A stretch of 54,115 nt of DNA from Klebsiella pneumoniae (GTDB lineage Bacteria; Myxococcota_A; UBA796; GCA-2862545), in NCBI GenBank assembly GCA_945861065.1, contig CAMASI010000018.1, positions 1 through 54,115 on the forward strand. The letters are read 5' to 3'. How positions within the stretch are numbered: the stretch's first letter is position 1; each line of letters begins with the position of its first letter. A program made the translations under genes and the position numbers. Below the pieces are notes generated by a model, which was not told where the DNA came from, searched no databases, and saw only the letters and a program-made list of their open reading frames with translations. Positions 18,497 through 27,105 of the stretch are shown in pieces.

Positions 18497-21400
18497 GCGA
18501 CTGCTCCTGTGGTGAGGTCGGCGCTGGTCAAGTCCAGGGAACCGCTGATCGCTTCCTCGATGGACAACACGTCCATTCGACCGCCGACGGGAAGGGGCGT
18601 AATGCCAAGGGACAACGTTTGTGCGAGCTGCCTCAGATCTTCGCGATTCCCGCCCCGAGCGATGTGGACGAGCCCCACAATTTGCAAGCGCCATTCCGGG
18701 TATCGGGCCTGGGCGGCATTGAGGAGCAGCAGATCTCCGACACCCTCGTCGGCTCCGACGATGGCGAGTTCGAGCGCCCGAGTCAAGGTTGCGCCTCCAC
18801 CCGTCTGGGTCGCTCCAATGCTGGCCGTCGCCCGTTGCGCCAAGCGCTTGGCGGCGGCGATGTCGCCGGAGCGCCAGGCGAAACACGCTTCCAGCACCGC
18901 GAAACGCCCCTCGATGGACCAACTGACCAGGGCTGCGGACTCACAAAGCGTGGGCTCGGCGCGTAAAGACTCCGTGCGTCGGTAAGATGCGTTGCGCCCT
19001 AACAACACGGCTTCAGCCTCGATGCTCCCAAGGCGCAACGCATGAGCGTCCCGCTGAAGCTGACGGCCCAACTCGAAGGCAGCTTCTGTATCACCGGTCT
19101 CCATGATGCAGAAACCCGCCCGCAACCCCGCAGCTAGCTTTTCGTGAGGCGAGATGGCGCGGTCTTGGACCTGCCGAAACCAACCGATTGCGTCGAGCCA
19201 GCGCGCCTCACGATACGCCTTCCGGCCCTGCCAGATCATGACTATGTTTTGCCGTGCCGTCGTGGTCGCCCACGCGTCGTGGCCGTCAACGCCCAGGCAT
19301 TCGGATCGCACCAACGCATCGTGGCGGACGATTTCAATGCAATCCCACTTGGGGTGGTCAAACGGAGGTATGGTCGCGAGCAGGTCCGCGGCTCGGGCCA
19401 GTTCGCCGTTTCGCAGCGCGACGCAGGCGGCGCCGAGGCGACGAAGGGGTGCCACCGCCCTGTCCGCGACGTCCGTTCGCCCGAGTTCGTATTGCATCAG
19501 CTCCAGCGCTCGGGCGGTGTCGATGTGGATGGCTGCCTCGAAGTGCAGGATGAGCAGTTCAAGTTCGAGTCCTGAATCGCCGACTTCTCTTGCCATGACG
19601 AGGCCCAGGTGGGCGAGCGCCAGGGCGCGCTCCACCCGCGAATGGTCGATGTCGTCGCGCAACACGGCCGGCAACGAGCGGACCACGTCTGCCAGCCCAC
19701 TGGAAAGCATCTTTTCGACGACCTCTCGCTCGGGCGACTTGCCCTGTCCCAGCCGGAGAGGCGCGAGCAGTTCCAAGCGAGCGAGCGCATCCCGATCGAC
19801 ACGCATGCGGTCCGTGTCCCAGGTCGCGAGGCCCCCACGGATCCACGCTCCGAGCTCGGCGCGCGCGGTTTCACCGTGGCCGTCAGCGCGCCTGTGCAAC
19901 GCGGCGGACCCGTCCGAGGGCAGGTGGAAAAAATGCTCCGGCCCATGGAAACATACGAGGGCTTCGGACGTAGTGAAGGATTCGGGAAGGTGGATCGGCG
20001 GGTTGTCGAAGCCCGACACTTGGCCCCACAACATCCGAGCCACCTCGGCCGCTGAGGCGGGTCGGTGGGCGGGGTCCACCGACAACAGCGCGTCCACCGT
20101 GTGGATCACGGCGTCCGGAAGGTCGGGTCGGCGCGCGCGCAGCGTCAGTTCGGGAGACACGGCCCGGTCGTGCATCGATTCCAGTGGCGACGGCGACTCG
20201 TGGGGAATTCGCCCTGTCAGGCCCTCGTAGATCATCACGCCCACGGCGTACAGGTCTGAGCGTTCGTCACAAGCCTCTTGCGCGACCTGTTCGGGTGACA
20301 TGTAGGCGGGCGTACCGGAGCCCATGATGCTGGAACGCGCGATGGCCGCTCCCGTGGCGAGTCCAAAGTCGAGCAGAATCACGCGCCCCGTAGGCGTGAC
20401 CAGCGCGTTCTCTGGCTTGAGATCGAGGTGGAGCACACCCGCGGCATGCACACGACCGAGCACTTCGAGCAACGAGAAGATGAGGGGCCCGAGCACGTTC
20501 CAATCGCTTCCGCCTCGGTGCACCGGGAAATGGACCCCTTCTACGAGTTCCATCGCGACGAACCACCAGCCTTCGGCGATTCCCTCGTCAAATACCTGGA
20601 CGACGCCGGGCAACCGCAACCAGCGCAGCGCCACTTGCTCCCGTCTCCCTGCCGATACCTGCTGGGGCGTCCACGACTTCATCAACTTGACAGCGATGCG
20701 TTGTCCTGTGAGCTGATCGATGGCGTCGTACACGATCCCCATGCCGCCGCGGCCCAGGGGTCGGATGAGGGTGTAGCGCCGGGCGATTTGGTGCGGTGGA
20801 ACCGCGCTGTGGGTGAGGAGGGTCGTGTCGCGTGCCGATAGCGACAGGTCGGCGATGTACACGATCGCGCGGAAACGGATGCCTGGGGCCACCTCCAACA
20901 CGTCGTCTTCGGCCAGGGTGTGCTCGCCCAAAAGGGTGCGAGTGGTCCTCGAAAGGGCCACGTGGATGCGGGCCCCGCCCACGGCGGCGACGCGCCCCTC
21001 CCCGCACCACTTGATGACTTTGGGGGCGAGGCCTGCGGGCAAGGGCTTGACCACGTGGTCTGCGCCGATCCCGCCGATGACTTCTCCGGGGCTCAACCGA
21101 ACGAGCCGACCGTCGTCGGGGCCGCCAAGGACCTCAAGCGCGTTGGGGGGGCTGTTTGCTGCCTGTACAGCTTGCGTCATCTGGGTGACGCGAGAGCTCT
21201 CCTGCGACTCACTCTCCTGCCACGCCAGCCCGAAACGTAAGACGGGCTGGGCCTTGTGTCGGAGTGAGCCGACCAGGTGTTCAATCGAGAACCCGTGTGG
21301 CAACTCGCGCAGGATGACGGTGAGTCGAGGTGTCACGCGCAGTCCGAGTGCTGGCACGGACTCCGCGATGACCTTGCGCCAGCCGAGCCCGACAGCGTGC

Positions 21401-21570
21401 CGATGGTCAGCGATCCCCTCGTGGGCAGCAAGCCACACGTGCTCCACGCCCACCCAGCCGGCGGCAATCTGGTGAGCGATCTGCCCCGCGCGATCGAGCA
21501 CGGACCTGGCATCCACGCCTGGAAACACGCGGTCGGGCAACCACTGCGCGATACGTTGGTTTACCAGCAT
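18493..21570 (-). CDS. Ser/Thr protein kinase with FHA-like and helical-repeat domains
   Basis: A 1025-residue cytosolic kinase. Residues about 20-115 weakly resemble a Clp N-terminal domain (GWVGVEHVWLAAHEG). Residues about 143-238 look FHA-like (LGGPDDGRLVRLSPGE, ARIHVALSRTTRTLLGEHTL). The kinase domain is about 265-515: Gly loop GRGGMG (273-278), Lys295 (IAVKLMK), catalytic loop HLDLKPEN (381-388), DFG (401-403) and GTPAYMSPEQ. The usual HRD Arg is Leu382, so it is a non-RD kinase. Residues 520-1025 are an alpha-helical solenoid. ATG at 21570 was chosen because upstream codons read into the neighbouring gene. It is coupled by ATGA to the interrupted gene and lies 10 bp after the mini-subtilase gene. 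Confidence 0.9.
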   Translation of the reverse strand: MLVNQRIAQWLPDRVFPGVDARSVLDRAGQIAHQIAAGWVGVEHVWLAAHEGIADHRHAVGLGWRKVIAESVPALGLRVTPRLTVILRELPHGFSIEHLVGSLRHKAQPVLRFGLAWQESESQESSRVTQMTQAVQAANSPPNALEVLGGPDDGRLVRLSPGEVIGGIGADHVVKPLPAGLAPKVIKWCGEGRVAAVGGARIHVALSRTTRTLLGEHTLAEDDVLEVAPGIRFRAIVYIADLSLSARDTTLLTHSAVPPHQIARRYTLIRPLGRGGMGIVYDAIDQLTGQRIAVKLMKSWTPQQVSAGRREQVALRWLRLPGVVQVFDEGIAEGWWFVAMELVEGVHFPVHRGGSDWNVLGPLIFSLLEVLGRVHAAGVLHLDLKPENALVTPTGRVILLDFGLATGAAIARSSIMGSGTPAYMSPEQVAQEACDERSDLYAVGVMIYEGLTGRIPHESPSPLESMHDRAVSPELTLRARRPDLPDAVIHTVDALLSVDPAHRPASAAEVARMLWGQVSGFDNPPIHLPESFTTSEALVCFHGPEHFFHLPSDGSAALHRRADGHGETARAELGAWIRGGLATWDTDRMRVDRDALARLELLAPLRLGQGKSPEREVVEKMLSSGLADVVRSLPAVLRDDIDHSRVERALALAHLGLVMAREVGDSGLELELLILHFEAAIHIDTARALELMQYELGRTDVADRAVAPLRRLGAACVALRNGELARAADLLATIPPFDHPKWDCIEIVRHDALVRSECLGVDGHDAWATTTARQNIVMIWQGRKAYREARWLDAIGWFRQVQDRAISPHEKLAAGLRAGFCIMETGDTEAAFELGRQLQRDAHALRLGSIEAEAVLLGRNASYRRTESLRAEPTLCESAALVSWSIEGRFAVLEACFAWRSGDIAAAKRLAQRATASIGATQTGGGATLTRALELAIVGADEGVGDLLLLNAAQARYPEWRLQIVGLVHIARGGNREDLRQLAQTLSLGITPLPVGGRMDVLSIEEAISGSLDLTSADLTTGAVA

Positions 21571-21580
21571 CGTGGGTAGA

Positions 21581-22156
21581 CTATGGCTCCGACAGGCGCG
21601 CGTGCAAGCGCAATTCTGCGTCCTTTCTTGCCGATCTTGCGGCGTAGAGGGCGGCCGCGCGCGAAGTCCCAGACAAGCCGGCTGCCTGTGTGCCCTCCGC
21701 CCACACGGTGACGGCATCGCCGAAGCACGAACGTTGGTCTGCGCGCCCGCTTCGGTTCAGCGCGCCGACAAGCACGGCTTTGGATCGCGCCTCGGGAATC
21801 TCCTTGCCGCCGTTGCCCGCAGGCAGCACCACAACAGCGCCTCGTGCGACCATGGCGTCGAACCGGTGGGCGGCTTCGTCGTGGAAGTCCAGGGGTTGAC
21901 CGCCTTCGCCCTGAAGTTCCACCAGCACGATGTCGCCGGGCTCGATGGCGGCCAGAACCGCATCGAGCGCGTCTTCAGGCTTCCACACGCCCGTCTCATC
22001 ACAAACGGCGAACCAAAACCAGGGGACGTCGGGCGCGTGGGTGGTCAACACGTCCACCACGGCGGCGCCGTGGGTGCCAGGGCCATCGGGCCAGCCCCAA
22101 AGCGGGGGTGCAACGTTGCCGTCGATGGCGGTCTCCACCAGCAGAATTCGGGTCAA
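21581..22156 (-). CDS. compact subtilase-like protein with Glu in place of catalytic Asp
   Basis: A 191-residue protein with the order of subtilisin motifs: ILLVETAIDG (the usual catalytic Asp position is Glu8), GPGTHGAAV (His29), VVLPAGNGG (oxyanion Asn115) and LSGTSRAAAL (Ser165). Family catalytic domains are usually about 250-300 residues with an N-terminal prodomain; both the shortness and the Asp-to-Glu change suggest a minimal or non-proteolytic form. No signal peptide is present. The TTG start at 22156 overlaps the Stf0 stop (TTGA). The upstream extension of the frame is only antisense of Stf0 coding sequence in another frame. It ends in TAG 10 bp before the kinase start. Confidence 0.7.
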   Translation of the reverse strand: MTRILLVETAIDGNVAPPLWGWPDGPGTHGAAVVDVLTTHAPDVPWFWFAVCDETGVWKPEDALDAVLAAIEPGDIVLVELQGEGGQPLDFHDEAAHRFDAMVARGAVVVLPAGNGGKEIPEARSKAVLVGALNRSGRADQRSCFGDAVTVWAEGTQAAGLSGTSRAAALYAARSARKDAELRLHARLSEP

Positions 22157-23007
22157 TGCCCGGCCTTGTAGCGTTCCATCCACTGATCCGTGGTGTCGTC
22201 GGACTGTCGGCTCATCGCGGGTTGCGGCCAGCGGGACGGCGGCGCAACGCCGAGATGGGCGAACACCGCCGCAAGCGCGCTGGGCAGATCGGAGCGTACG
22301 TCTTCGTACCGAATTCGCAGCGCGGTCGGCCTCGGGGCCAGGAACGCGGCCCAGTCGCGATCCCACCTTGCGATGTCCTTCAGCGCGGCATCGATCGCCG
22401 CGCGGTCGTAGGTGGCGGCCTTCCGTGTTCTGTCCGCAGCCGTCCAGGCCGACGTCTGCTTGGCACGAACGAAAGAGACTGCTTGACGAAGCGTGTCCTC
22501 ACGCACGAGCCACACGTAGCGAACGTCCGGCCACACGTCTTCTGGCGTGAGCGAGCGGCGAAGAAGCACCGTCTCCACCTGTTCATAGTGTGCTTTTACG
22601 GCGAACAATCCGTTGGCCGTAGTTCGCACGGCCTCGATTCGGTTGAGGTAGTCTCGCACGTCGGCGGCGGTCCACTGTGCCAGCCCGATGGCCATCCCGG
22701 CAGTGAACGGCAGACCGAGCCGGCCTCGAATCACCCGCTCCAACGGATTTGTCAGCGTGCGAAGCTGCGATCGGCCGTAGGGCAGGGCCCACCGCTGGTG
22801 GAACGCCGCCACATGCACCGCGCCGAGGTATTCCCACGGTCGTCCCATCTGGCCGGTGTCCCACAACGCACGCGACAGCAAGCTGCTTCCTGTGCGCGGC
22901 TGACTCGCCAGGAACAGCGTTCGTGTGACGGCGGTGAACGGCAGATCTGCGTCGGGCCCGTCGAAATCTGGTAGCGTTGGGCCCGGTGTTGTGGGCGCCG
23001 CCGTCAA
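22153..23007 (-). CDS. Stf0-type sulfotransferase
   Basis: A 284-residue PAPS-dependent sulfotransferase. The 5'-phosphosulfate-binding loop is LFLASQPRTGSSLLSRAL (about 31-48), followed by the Stf0-type GRPWEYL, then FAVKAHYEQV, YVWLVREDTLRQAVSF (3'-phosphate-binding-like) and LRIRYEDV. Stf0 enzymes sulfate trehalose in mycobacteria; the acceptor here is unknown. The protein lacks a signal peptide and should be cytosolic. TTG at 23007 overlaps the upstream stop (TTGA), and no ATG or GTG lies before the conserved loop. It is tightly coupled to the downstream subtilase-like gene. Confidence 0.88.
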   Translation of the reverse strand: MTAAPTTPGPTLPDFDGPDADLPFTAVTRTLFLASQPRTGSSLLSRALWDTGQMGRPWEYLGAVHVAAFHQRWALPYGRSQLRTLTNPLERVIRGRLGLPFTAGMAIGLAQWTAADVRDYLNRIEAVRTTANGLFAVKAHYEQVETVLLRRSLTPEDVWPDVRYVWLVREDTLRQAVSFVRAKQTSAWTAADRTRKAATYDRAAIDAALKDIARWDRDWAAFLAPRPTALRIRYEDVRSDLPSALAAVFAHLGVAPPSRWPQPAMSRQSDDTTDQWMERYKAGH

Positions 23008-24089
23008 GGGACGGCGAGGTAGGTGAGCGTGATCTCACTGCCTGCGGCGGGGGGTGCGCCTACGACCCGGACCGCATTGAGTGCTGGCTCCCACAACAGG
23101 CTCCCTTGTGCGACGGAAAGCGCGAGCGGGGGGCCGCCTTCGGGCAAGAGCACGGAGGCGACAATGCTGGATGGAACGGGTTCGCTGCTGAGTGGAAAGG
23201 TGTCGCGCAGGGCGTTGAAGTTGGCATTCTGACCGCTCGAGCCGAGAAACGCATCGTAGTCGTCTGCGCAGATCGAGGTGGAAAGCCCGCCGAGCCTGGA
23301 CACCAAGGTCAGGTGGTCGGTGCCGATCTCTGCGGTGCATTTCGGGTCGCCGGTACCGACAACTGCATACACCGTCGTGTTTCCCAAACCCCGCACCCCG
23401 TCCAGGGCGAAGACCAGCCCACCCAGGGTAGGGTCGTTTCCCGAGTCGTCGTCGTCATTGGCGAGGATGACAATCGCGAGTGCCGCCCAGTCGCGTGCGA
23501 AGTCCCCGTCCACGAGTTCAGGCAGGATGATGGCGGCTTCGACGGCTTTCCGGACATCGTCGGTGCCGTAGCCTGAGGCGAGTTCTCCGGGTTGAGCCGC
23601 CGTGGCGAACCAATCCGTGGCCGCGGGAATTCCGACGCCTTGGTCCACCCAGCTCCTACCGAACACGTTGCGGAGCACACCAGGCTCGGTATCGGTGAGT
23701 GCAGCTGTAGAGGTGACGGCCACACGAACGTCGTTGGCCGGAATCAGCACCTCATCGAGGAGGTGAATGCCTCCCAGTGCCAACGTCGATTGAAAATCGG
23801 CCATGCCGGTCGCGGCGGTCACGACCACCAACACATCGAGCGTGACGACCTGGGTTGTCCGCTCCAACACGAGGCAAGCGCTGGTGCCGTCAGCGCCTTC
23901 GTCCACGTTGCCGTCGCAGTTCTGGTCGAGCCCATCGCAGGTCTCGAACGCATCGGGAGAGACGGCGGGATCGACGTCGTCACAGTCGTTCTCGTTCGGC
24001 GTGAAGCCGTCGCCATCAGCGTCGAGTTGAGCGCTAGCTTCGACTCCGAAGTCAAATTCGGTGGAGCAGGCGATGAGCAGCCACAGCAT
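23004..24089 (-). CDS. lipoprotein with MopE-type metal-binding motif and vWA-like domain
   Basis: A 361-residue lipoprotein with an eight-residue signal, MLWLLIAC. Residues about 22-66 contain one acidic MopE / thrombospondin-3-like unit (DADGDGFTPNENDCDD, ETCDGLDQNCDGNVDEG), a putative Ca or other metal site. Residues 80-310 resemble a von Willebrand A-like Rossmann domain (VTLDVLVVVTAATGMADFQ, DWAALAIVILANDDDD, TTVYAVVGTGD). The C-terminus is a small beta domain. The upstream ORF continues for 217 codons but is antisense-type sequence with no start of merit. It is coupled by TTGA to the Stf0 gene and 38 bp downstream of the barrel-like gene. Confidence 0.8.
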   Translation of the reverse strand: MLWLLIACSTEFDFGVEASAQLDADGDGFTPNENDCDDVDPAVSPDAFETCDGLDQNCDGNVDEGADGTSACLVLERTTQVVTLDVLVVVTAATGMADFQSTLALGGIHLLDEVLIPANDVRVAVTSTAALTDTEPGVLRNVFGRSWVDQGVGIPAATDWFATAAQPGELASGYGTDDVRKAVEAAIILPELVDGDFARDWAALAIVILANDDDDSGNDPTLGGLVFALDGVRGLGNTTVYAVVGTGDPKCTAEIGTDHLTLVSRLGGLSTSICADDYDAFLGSSGQNANFNALRDTFPLSSEPVPSSIVASVLLPEGGPPLALSVAQGSLLWEPALNAVRVVGAPPAAGSEITLTYLAVP

Positions 24090-24127
24090 GGGGTGATTGT
24101 AGCGCAAATGTGGCGAACCGGCGCACG

Positions 24128-24901
24128 TCAACGGTCGGGGCCCCCCAAACCGACGGCTACGCTCACGCCGAGTCGCAACACGGACTCGGGAACGGCCACG
24201 TCGTGGGCGGGTTCGCGCGCAACCACCTTGAGGATGGCGACTTCGGTCTCCAAGCCAGCACGAATTGGACCGGCCGAAGCCCCGAGGGTCGCGACACCGC
24301 TGATCCTGGGTCCCACCGCTTGCCGGTCGTCGAGGAAACCACGGCCCGCTGCCCACGTCGGGCCTGCCAGGCCGAGGCCCGAAAGAAACACGTGGTTGAA
24401 GGCGCGCTCCACGCCCAAGCCGAAGCTGAGCAGCGTGTACCGGGCCTCGCCGTCGCCGACGGGGAACCAAGCGCCCTGGCTCAGCCGGGTTGTCACGAGC
24501 CACATGACGGGGTCTGCACCGAGGCCGAGCGAAACCTGGAGTCCCGTTCGTGGTTCCAACGGTTCCATGCCGACCGAGGACATCAGTCCCGGCACGATCT
24601 GCCAGGGAACGGTGTTTCGATCCCCTTCGGGGTCCCACGGGAGGCCGGGAAGGAGGCTCAGCCCTCTTTGGACGCTGAGTGCCACGAGGTCGGGTGCGTG
24701 GGCGCAATCTTCGGGCGCGAGCGGAAAGGGTCGCGACCACACCAATACGTCATCGACCTGGACTTGCAGCACCGGCGGGTCCCCAGGTGCGAACAGGACG
24801 GACAGGTGGGGCAACGCGTCGGCGGGGAGACGGCTTTCGATGGCGGCGTAGAGTGCCGGACCGTCGACACAGTCGGCGACCGGCTGGAGGTCCAGCGTCA
24901 T
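24128..24901 (-). CDS. hypothetical barrel-like protein
   Basis: A 257-residue protein with ATG in an ATGA overlap with the beta-propeller stop. The first half holds paired Cys11 and Cys66 in a pattern seen in many uncharacterised myxobacterial envelope proteins (DCVDGPALYAAIESRL, EDCAHAPDLVALSVQRGL). The second half has alternating Gly and hydrophobic strands (GLQVSLGLGADP, LLSFGLGVERAF, LRLGVSVAVGLGG) suggestive of an outer-membrane barrel. No signal peptide follows the chosen start, which is odd for a barrel protein. It may be an unrecognised start or a cytosolic partner. Confidence 0.65.
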   Translation of the reverse strand: MTLDLQPVADCVDGPALYAAIESRLPADALPHLSVLFAPGDPPVLQVQVDDVLVWSRPFPLAPEDCAHAPDLVALSVQRGLSLLPGLPWDPEGDRNTVPWQIVPGLMSSVGMEPLEPRTGLQVSLGLGADPVMWLVTTRLSQGAWFPVGDGEARYTLLSFGLGVERAFNHVFLSGLGLAGPTWAAGRGFLDDRQAVGPRISGVATLGASAGPIRAGLETEVAILKVVAREPAHDVAVPESVLRLGVSVAVGLGGPDR

Positions 24902-26394
24902 CGCCTCCGGTAGCGTCGGGTGAGCAGCACGACCAGCAGCGCCGTTGGGTAGGCGCTGCTCGGGCCCGTCGCACAGCCACAGGCCGGGGGTCCGGCGGGC
25001 TCGGGTTCGGGTTCGGGTTCACCGGCATTTGCGCTGTCGATGACGGTGACCCAGGCGTCGAGGTGGGTGCACAGTTCCAACTCGACAGGCGCTGCGTCGA
25101 ACAGGCATCGGCGGCTGTCGCCGACGACCACTTCGCCATTCGGTCCAATCACTGGGCCGCCCCACTCAAGCAGACCCTGCACTTCATGGCTCCACACCAC
25201 GTCACCCTGATCGTTCACCGCCGCGACGACACCTCGATCGGTCGTGCCGCTGATGGCGACGACGGCGGTACCGTCCCTGTCCAACGCTACGTGCTGAGGG
25301 GATCCCGCCCAACCATGGTCGACCGGATCCACCGTCCACAACACGCCGCCTGTCGCAGCGTCGAGCGCGCTGAGAACGCCGCCATCCGGGTAACCCTGGG
25401 TAAACACGTTGAAGGTGTGACCCGAGGTCACCAGCACGCGTTCAGTCACACCGTCGGACTCGTCTAGGGCGAGCCCGTAGGACATCTGGCCAACGTCGCG
25501 CTGCAGGTCGGTGTAGCCCCACCGAAGGGTGGCGTGGTCTCCTTCGTCATTCACCGCAAACGCGACAGCACTGCCGCCACCGAGTGTGTACTCCGGTCCA
25601 GAGGCATACAAAGTGCCGTCCCTACCCACGGCAAGTGAGGTGATCCACACCGTTGGCAACCACCACTCGGATTCGTTGACCGGCTCCCAACGCCACGCGA
25701 GGGTTTCACTGTCGAGGTCGAACGCGTAGATCGCGCCTTGGCTGTCCGGGCCGAAGTCTTCGGCCGTGGGACCCCACGCACCAGGCACGTACAGGCGCGA
25801 GCCATCGGGCGACAAGGCGGGGTCCGCGAACACCGTGTTTTCCAGGGTCGCGTCGGCGGCGGGGTACCGCCAACGCAGGGCGCCATCGGGCCACACCGCA
25901 TACACCGCGTTGGTCTCGTAGGGGCCGGCGGCCAACGACGCAATGTAGATGGTTCCGTCTGGCGCGACGGTGGGTGCTGCGATGATCTCCCCGCCGCCGT
26001 CGGGGTCGTTGGGATCGAGTGGGTTGAAGGTCGAGAACACCCATTCGGTGGTGCCGCTGGTGGCGTTGATCGCATACAGCTTGCCATCGCCGCGACCGAC
26101 GTACAACAACCCCTCGTGGTGCGTAGGCGTGCCTTCTACGGTGCCGTTGTACCAAAGCACCATGCCGCCGTCGGGGCATTGCACGGGGTCTTGCCGGTTG
26201 TCGTAATCGTAGCACCACGGCACGGGATCGAGTGGATTGAACCACCGCTCGGCCAGATCTGGGCCCAGCCCCACCATGGCGCCGTCGAGTTTGGACCACA
26301 ACGTTCGGTCGTCGGTGCCGTTGTCCCGGACCACGCCCCAAGAACCCATCCAGATGTTGCCGTCGTCGTCGACGGTGGGCGGCATGTTGAGCAC
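24898..26394 (-). CDS. PQQ-type beta-propeller with MYXO-CTERM-like tail
   Basis: A 498-residue open frame from an internal ATG. It has blade repeats of BamB/PQQ-enzyme type (TVDDDGNIWMGSWG, GLLYVGRGDGKLYAINATSG, APTVAPDGTIYIASL, DSQGAIYAFDLDSETLAW, DAATGGVLWTVDPVD). A Glu-Pro linker and a C-terminal ACGCATG-plus-hydrophobic-plus-RRYRRR tag suggest surface sorting. It is likely a scaffold or pyrroloquinoline-quinone-like enzyme; no PQQ ligands could be assigned. It lacks an N-terminal signal from this start. The frame continues upstream through TAA (26479-26481) to an SD-preceded ATG at 26535, so the true gene is probably interrupted. GTG at 26403 is another possible start. Confidence 0.75.
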   Translation of the reverse strand: MLNMPPTVDDDGNIWMGSWGVVRDNGTDDRTLWSKLDGAMVGLGPDLAERWFNPLDPVPWCYDYDNRQDPVQCPDGGMVLWYNGTVEGTPTHHEGLLYVGRGDGKLYAINATSGTTEWVFSTFNPLDPNDPDGGGEIIAAPTVAPDGTIYIASLAAGPYETNAVYAVWPDGALRWRYPAADATLENTVFADPALSPDGSRLYVPGAWGPTAEDFGPDSQGAIYAFDLDSETLAWRWEPVNESEWWLPTVWITSLAVGRDGTLYASGPEYTLGGGSAVAFAVNDEGDHATLRWGYTDLQRDVGQMSYGLALDESDGVTERVLVTSGHTFNVFTQGYPDGGVLSALDAATGGVLWTVDPVDHGWAGSPQHVALDRDGTAVVAISGTTDRGVVAAVNDQGDVVWSHEVQGLLEWGGPVIGPNGEVVVGDSRRCLFDAAPVELELCTHLDAWVTVIDSANAGEPEPEPEPAGPPACGCATGPSSAYPTALLVVLLTRRYRRR

Positions 26395-26535
26395 GCGGGC
26401 GTCGGAGAGTGACGCCGTACGGACGACCGAGGTGTCGGTCGGGGCAATTTGATCGGACTGGTGCGTTCGACGCGTGTCTTAGCCCGCGGTGGTCCAGCCG
26501 GACGCCGCGGCGAATCGAAATGCGATTGTCCACAT
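26395..26535 (-). other. SD-led start of the beta-propeller frame, broken by TAA
   Basis: AGGAG followed 7 bp later by ATG at 26535 opens MWTIAFRFAAASGWTTAG, a plausible short signal peptide, then TAA at 26481-26479. After TAA the same frame reads DTRRTHQSDQIAPTDTS and runs directly into the propeller. Loss of the stop would give one secreted protein of about 545 residues. Confidence 0.6.
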
Positions 26536-26592
26536 GGGTGCTCCTGCCATTGGAACCGTAGTGTGCGTCGCGCCGAAACCTCAGAGAAACAA

Positions 26593-27105
26593 TCAGCGTT
26601 CCTGCCCCGCCAGCCACCGATCCAGCAGGTGGCCCACCTGTCGCGACACGCTGGACATCGACGCCGCGAGCGCCTCGGCTTCGCGATCCTGGTAGCGGTC
26701 GAGGAAGACGGGCACTTCGAAGACCTCGGTCACCGGGTCCTCGTCGGCCGTGTCCAGGGTCGCGATCACGGACACCGTCCATCGCCAACGGCCTTGCAGT
26801 TCTGTGGAGAAACGCGCCGACGTTTCGACGAGCAACACGGGGTCGGAATCCGAAAGCAGCGTCAGGCGCTGGGCTGTGGTGCGGTGGGTGTCGAAGGCCG
26901 GACGCCAAGACGCTTCGTCGGGAACGACAGGGACGAGATTGCGCGCTTGCACCACCTCGGCAAGTGCGGTGTGCGCCGCCTCGGGAACGGTGAGCAGGGG
27001 CCGCGCGTCGGGCGCCTCCAGCGTGGTGACGACCGATAGATTTGCCGAAATAGGCGCAGCCACGGGCAATGCGCTGTGAATGCAGGCGAGCCAGGTCAGA
27101 ACCAT
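26593..27105 (-). CDS. small secreted hypothetical protein
   Basis: A 170-residue protein with signal-like N-terminus MVLTWLACIHSALPVAAPISA; Cys8 could also act as a lipobox (TWLAC). The mature part alternates strands (LSVVTTLEAP, WRWTVSVIATLDTADEDPV, VTEVFEVPVFLDRYQDREA) and ends in a helix (MSSVSRQVGHLLDRWLAG). I recognise no family. The ATG overlaps the 3' end of the porin gene by 10 bp, so it is translationally coupled and may be a periplasmic partner of that barrel. Confidence 0.7.
   Translation of the reverse strand: MVLTWLACIHSALPVAAPISANLSVVTTLEAPDARPLLTVPEAAHTALAEVVQARNLVPVVPDEASWRPAFDTHRTTAQRLTLLSDSDPVLLVETSARFSTELQGRWRWTVSVIATLDTADEDPVTEVFEVPVFLDRYQDREAEALAASMSSVSRQVGHLLDRWLAGQER

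Noticed and set aside
23004..24740. Long version of the MopE/vWA-like lipoprotein starting at 24740
   Set aside because: The extra 217 residues are antisense-type sequence of the 24128 gene; ATG at 24089 gives a direct lipobox signal.
17903..26535. Reassignment of TAA to a sense codon
   Set aside because: TAA is used as a plausible normal stop at 512, 33576, 40575 and 43499; at 33576, reading through would fuse two clearly separate proteins.
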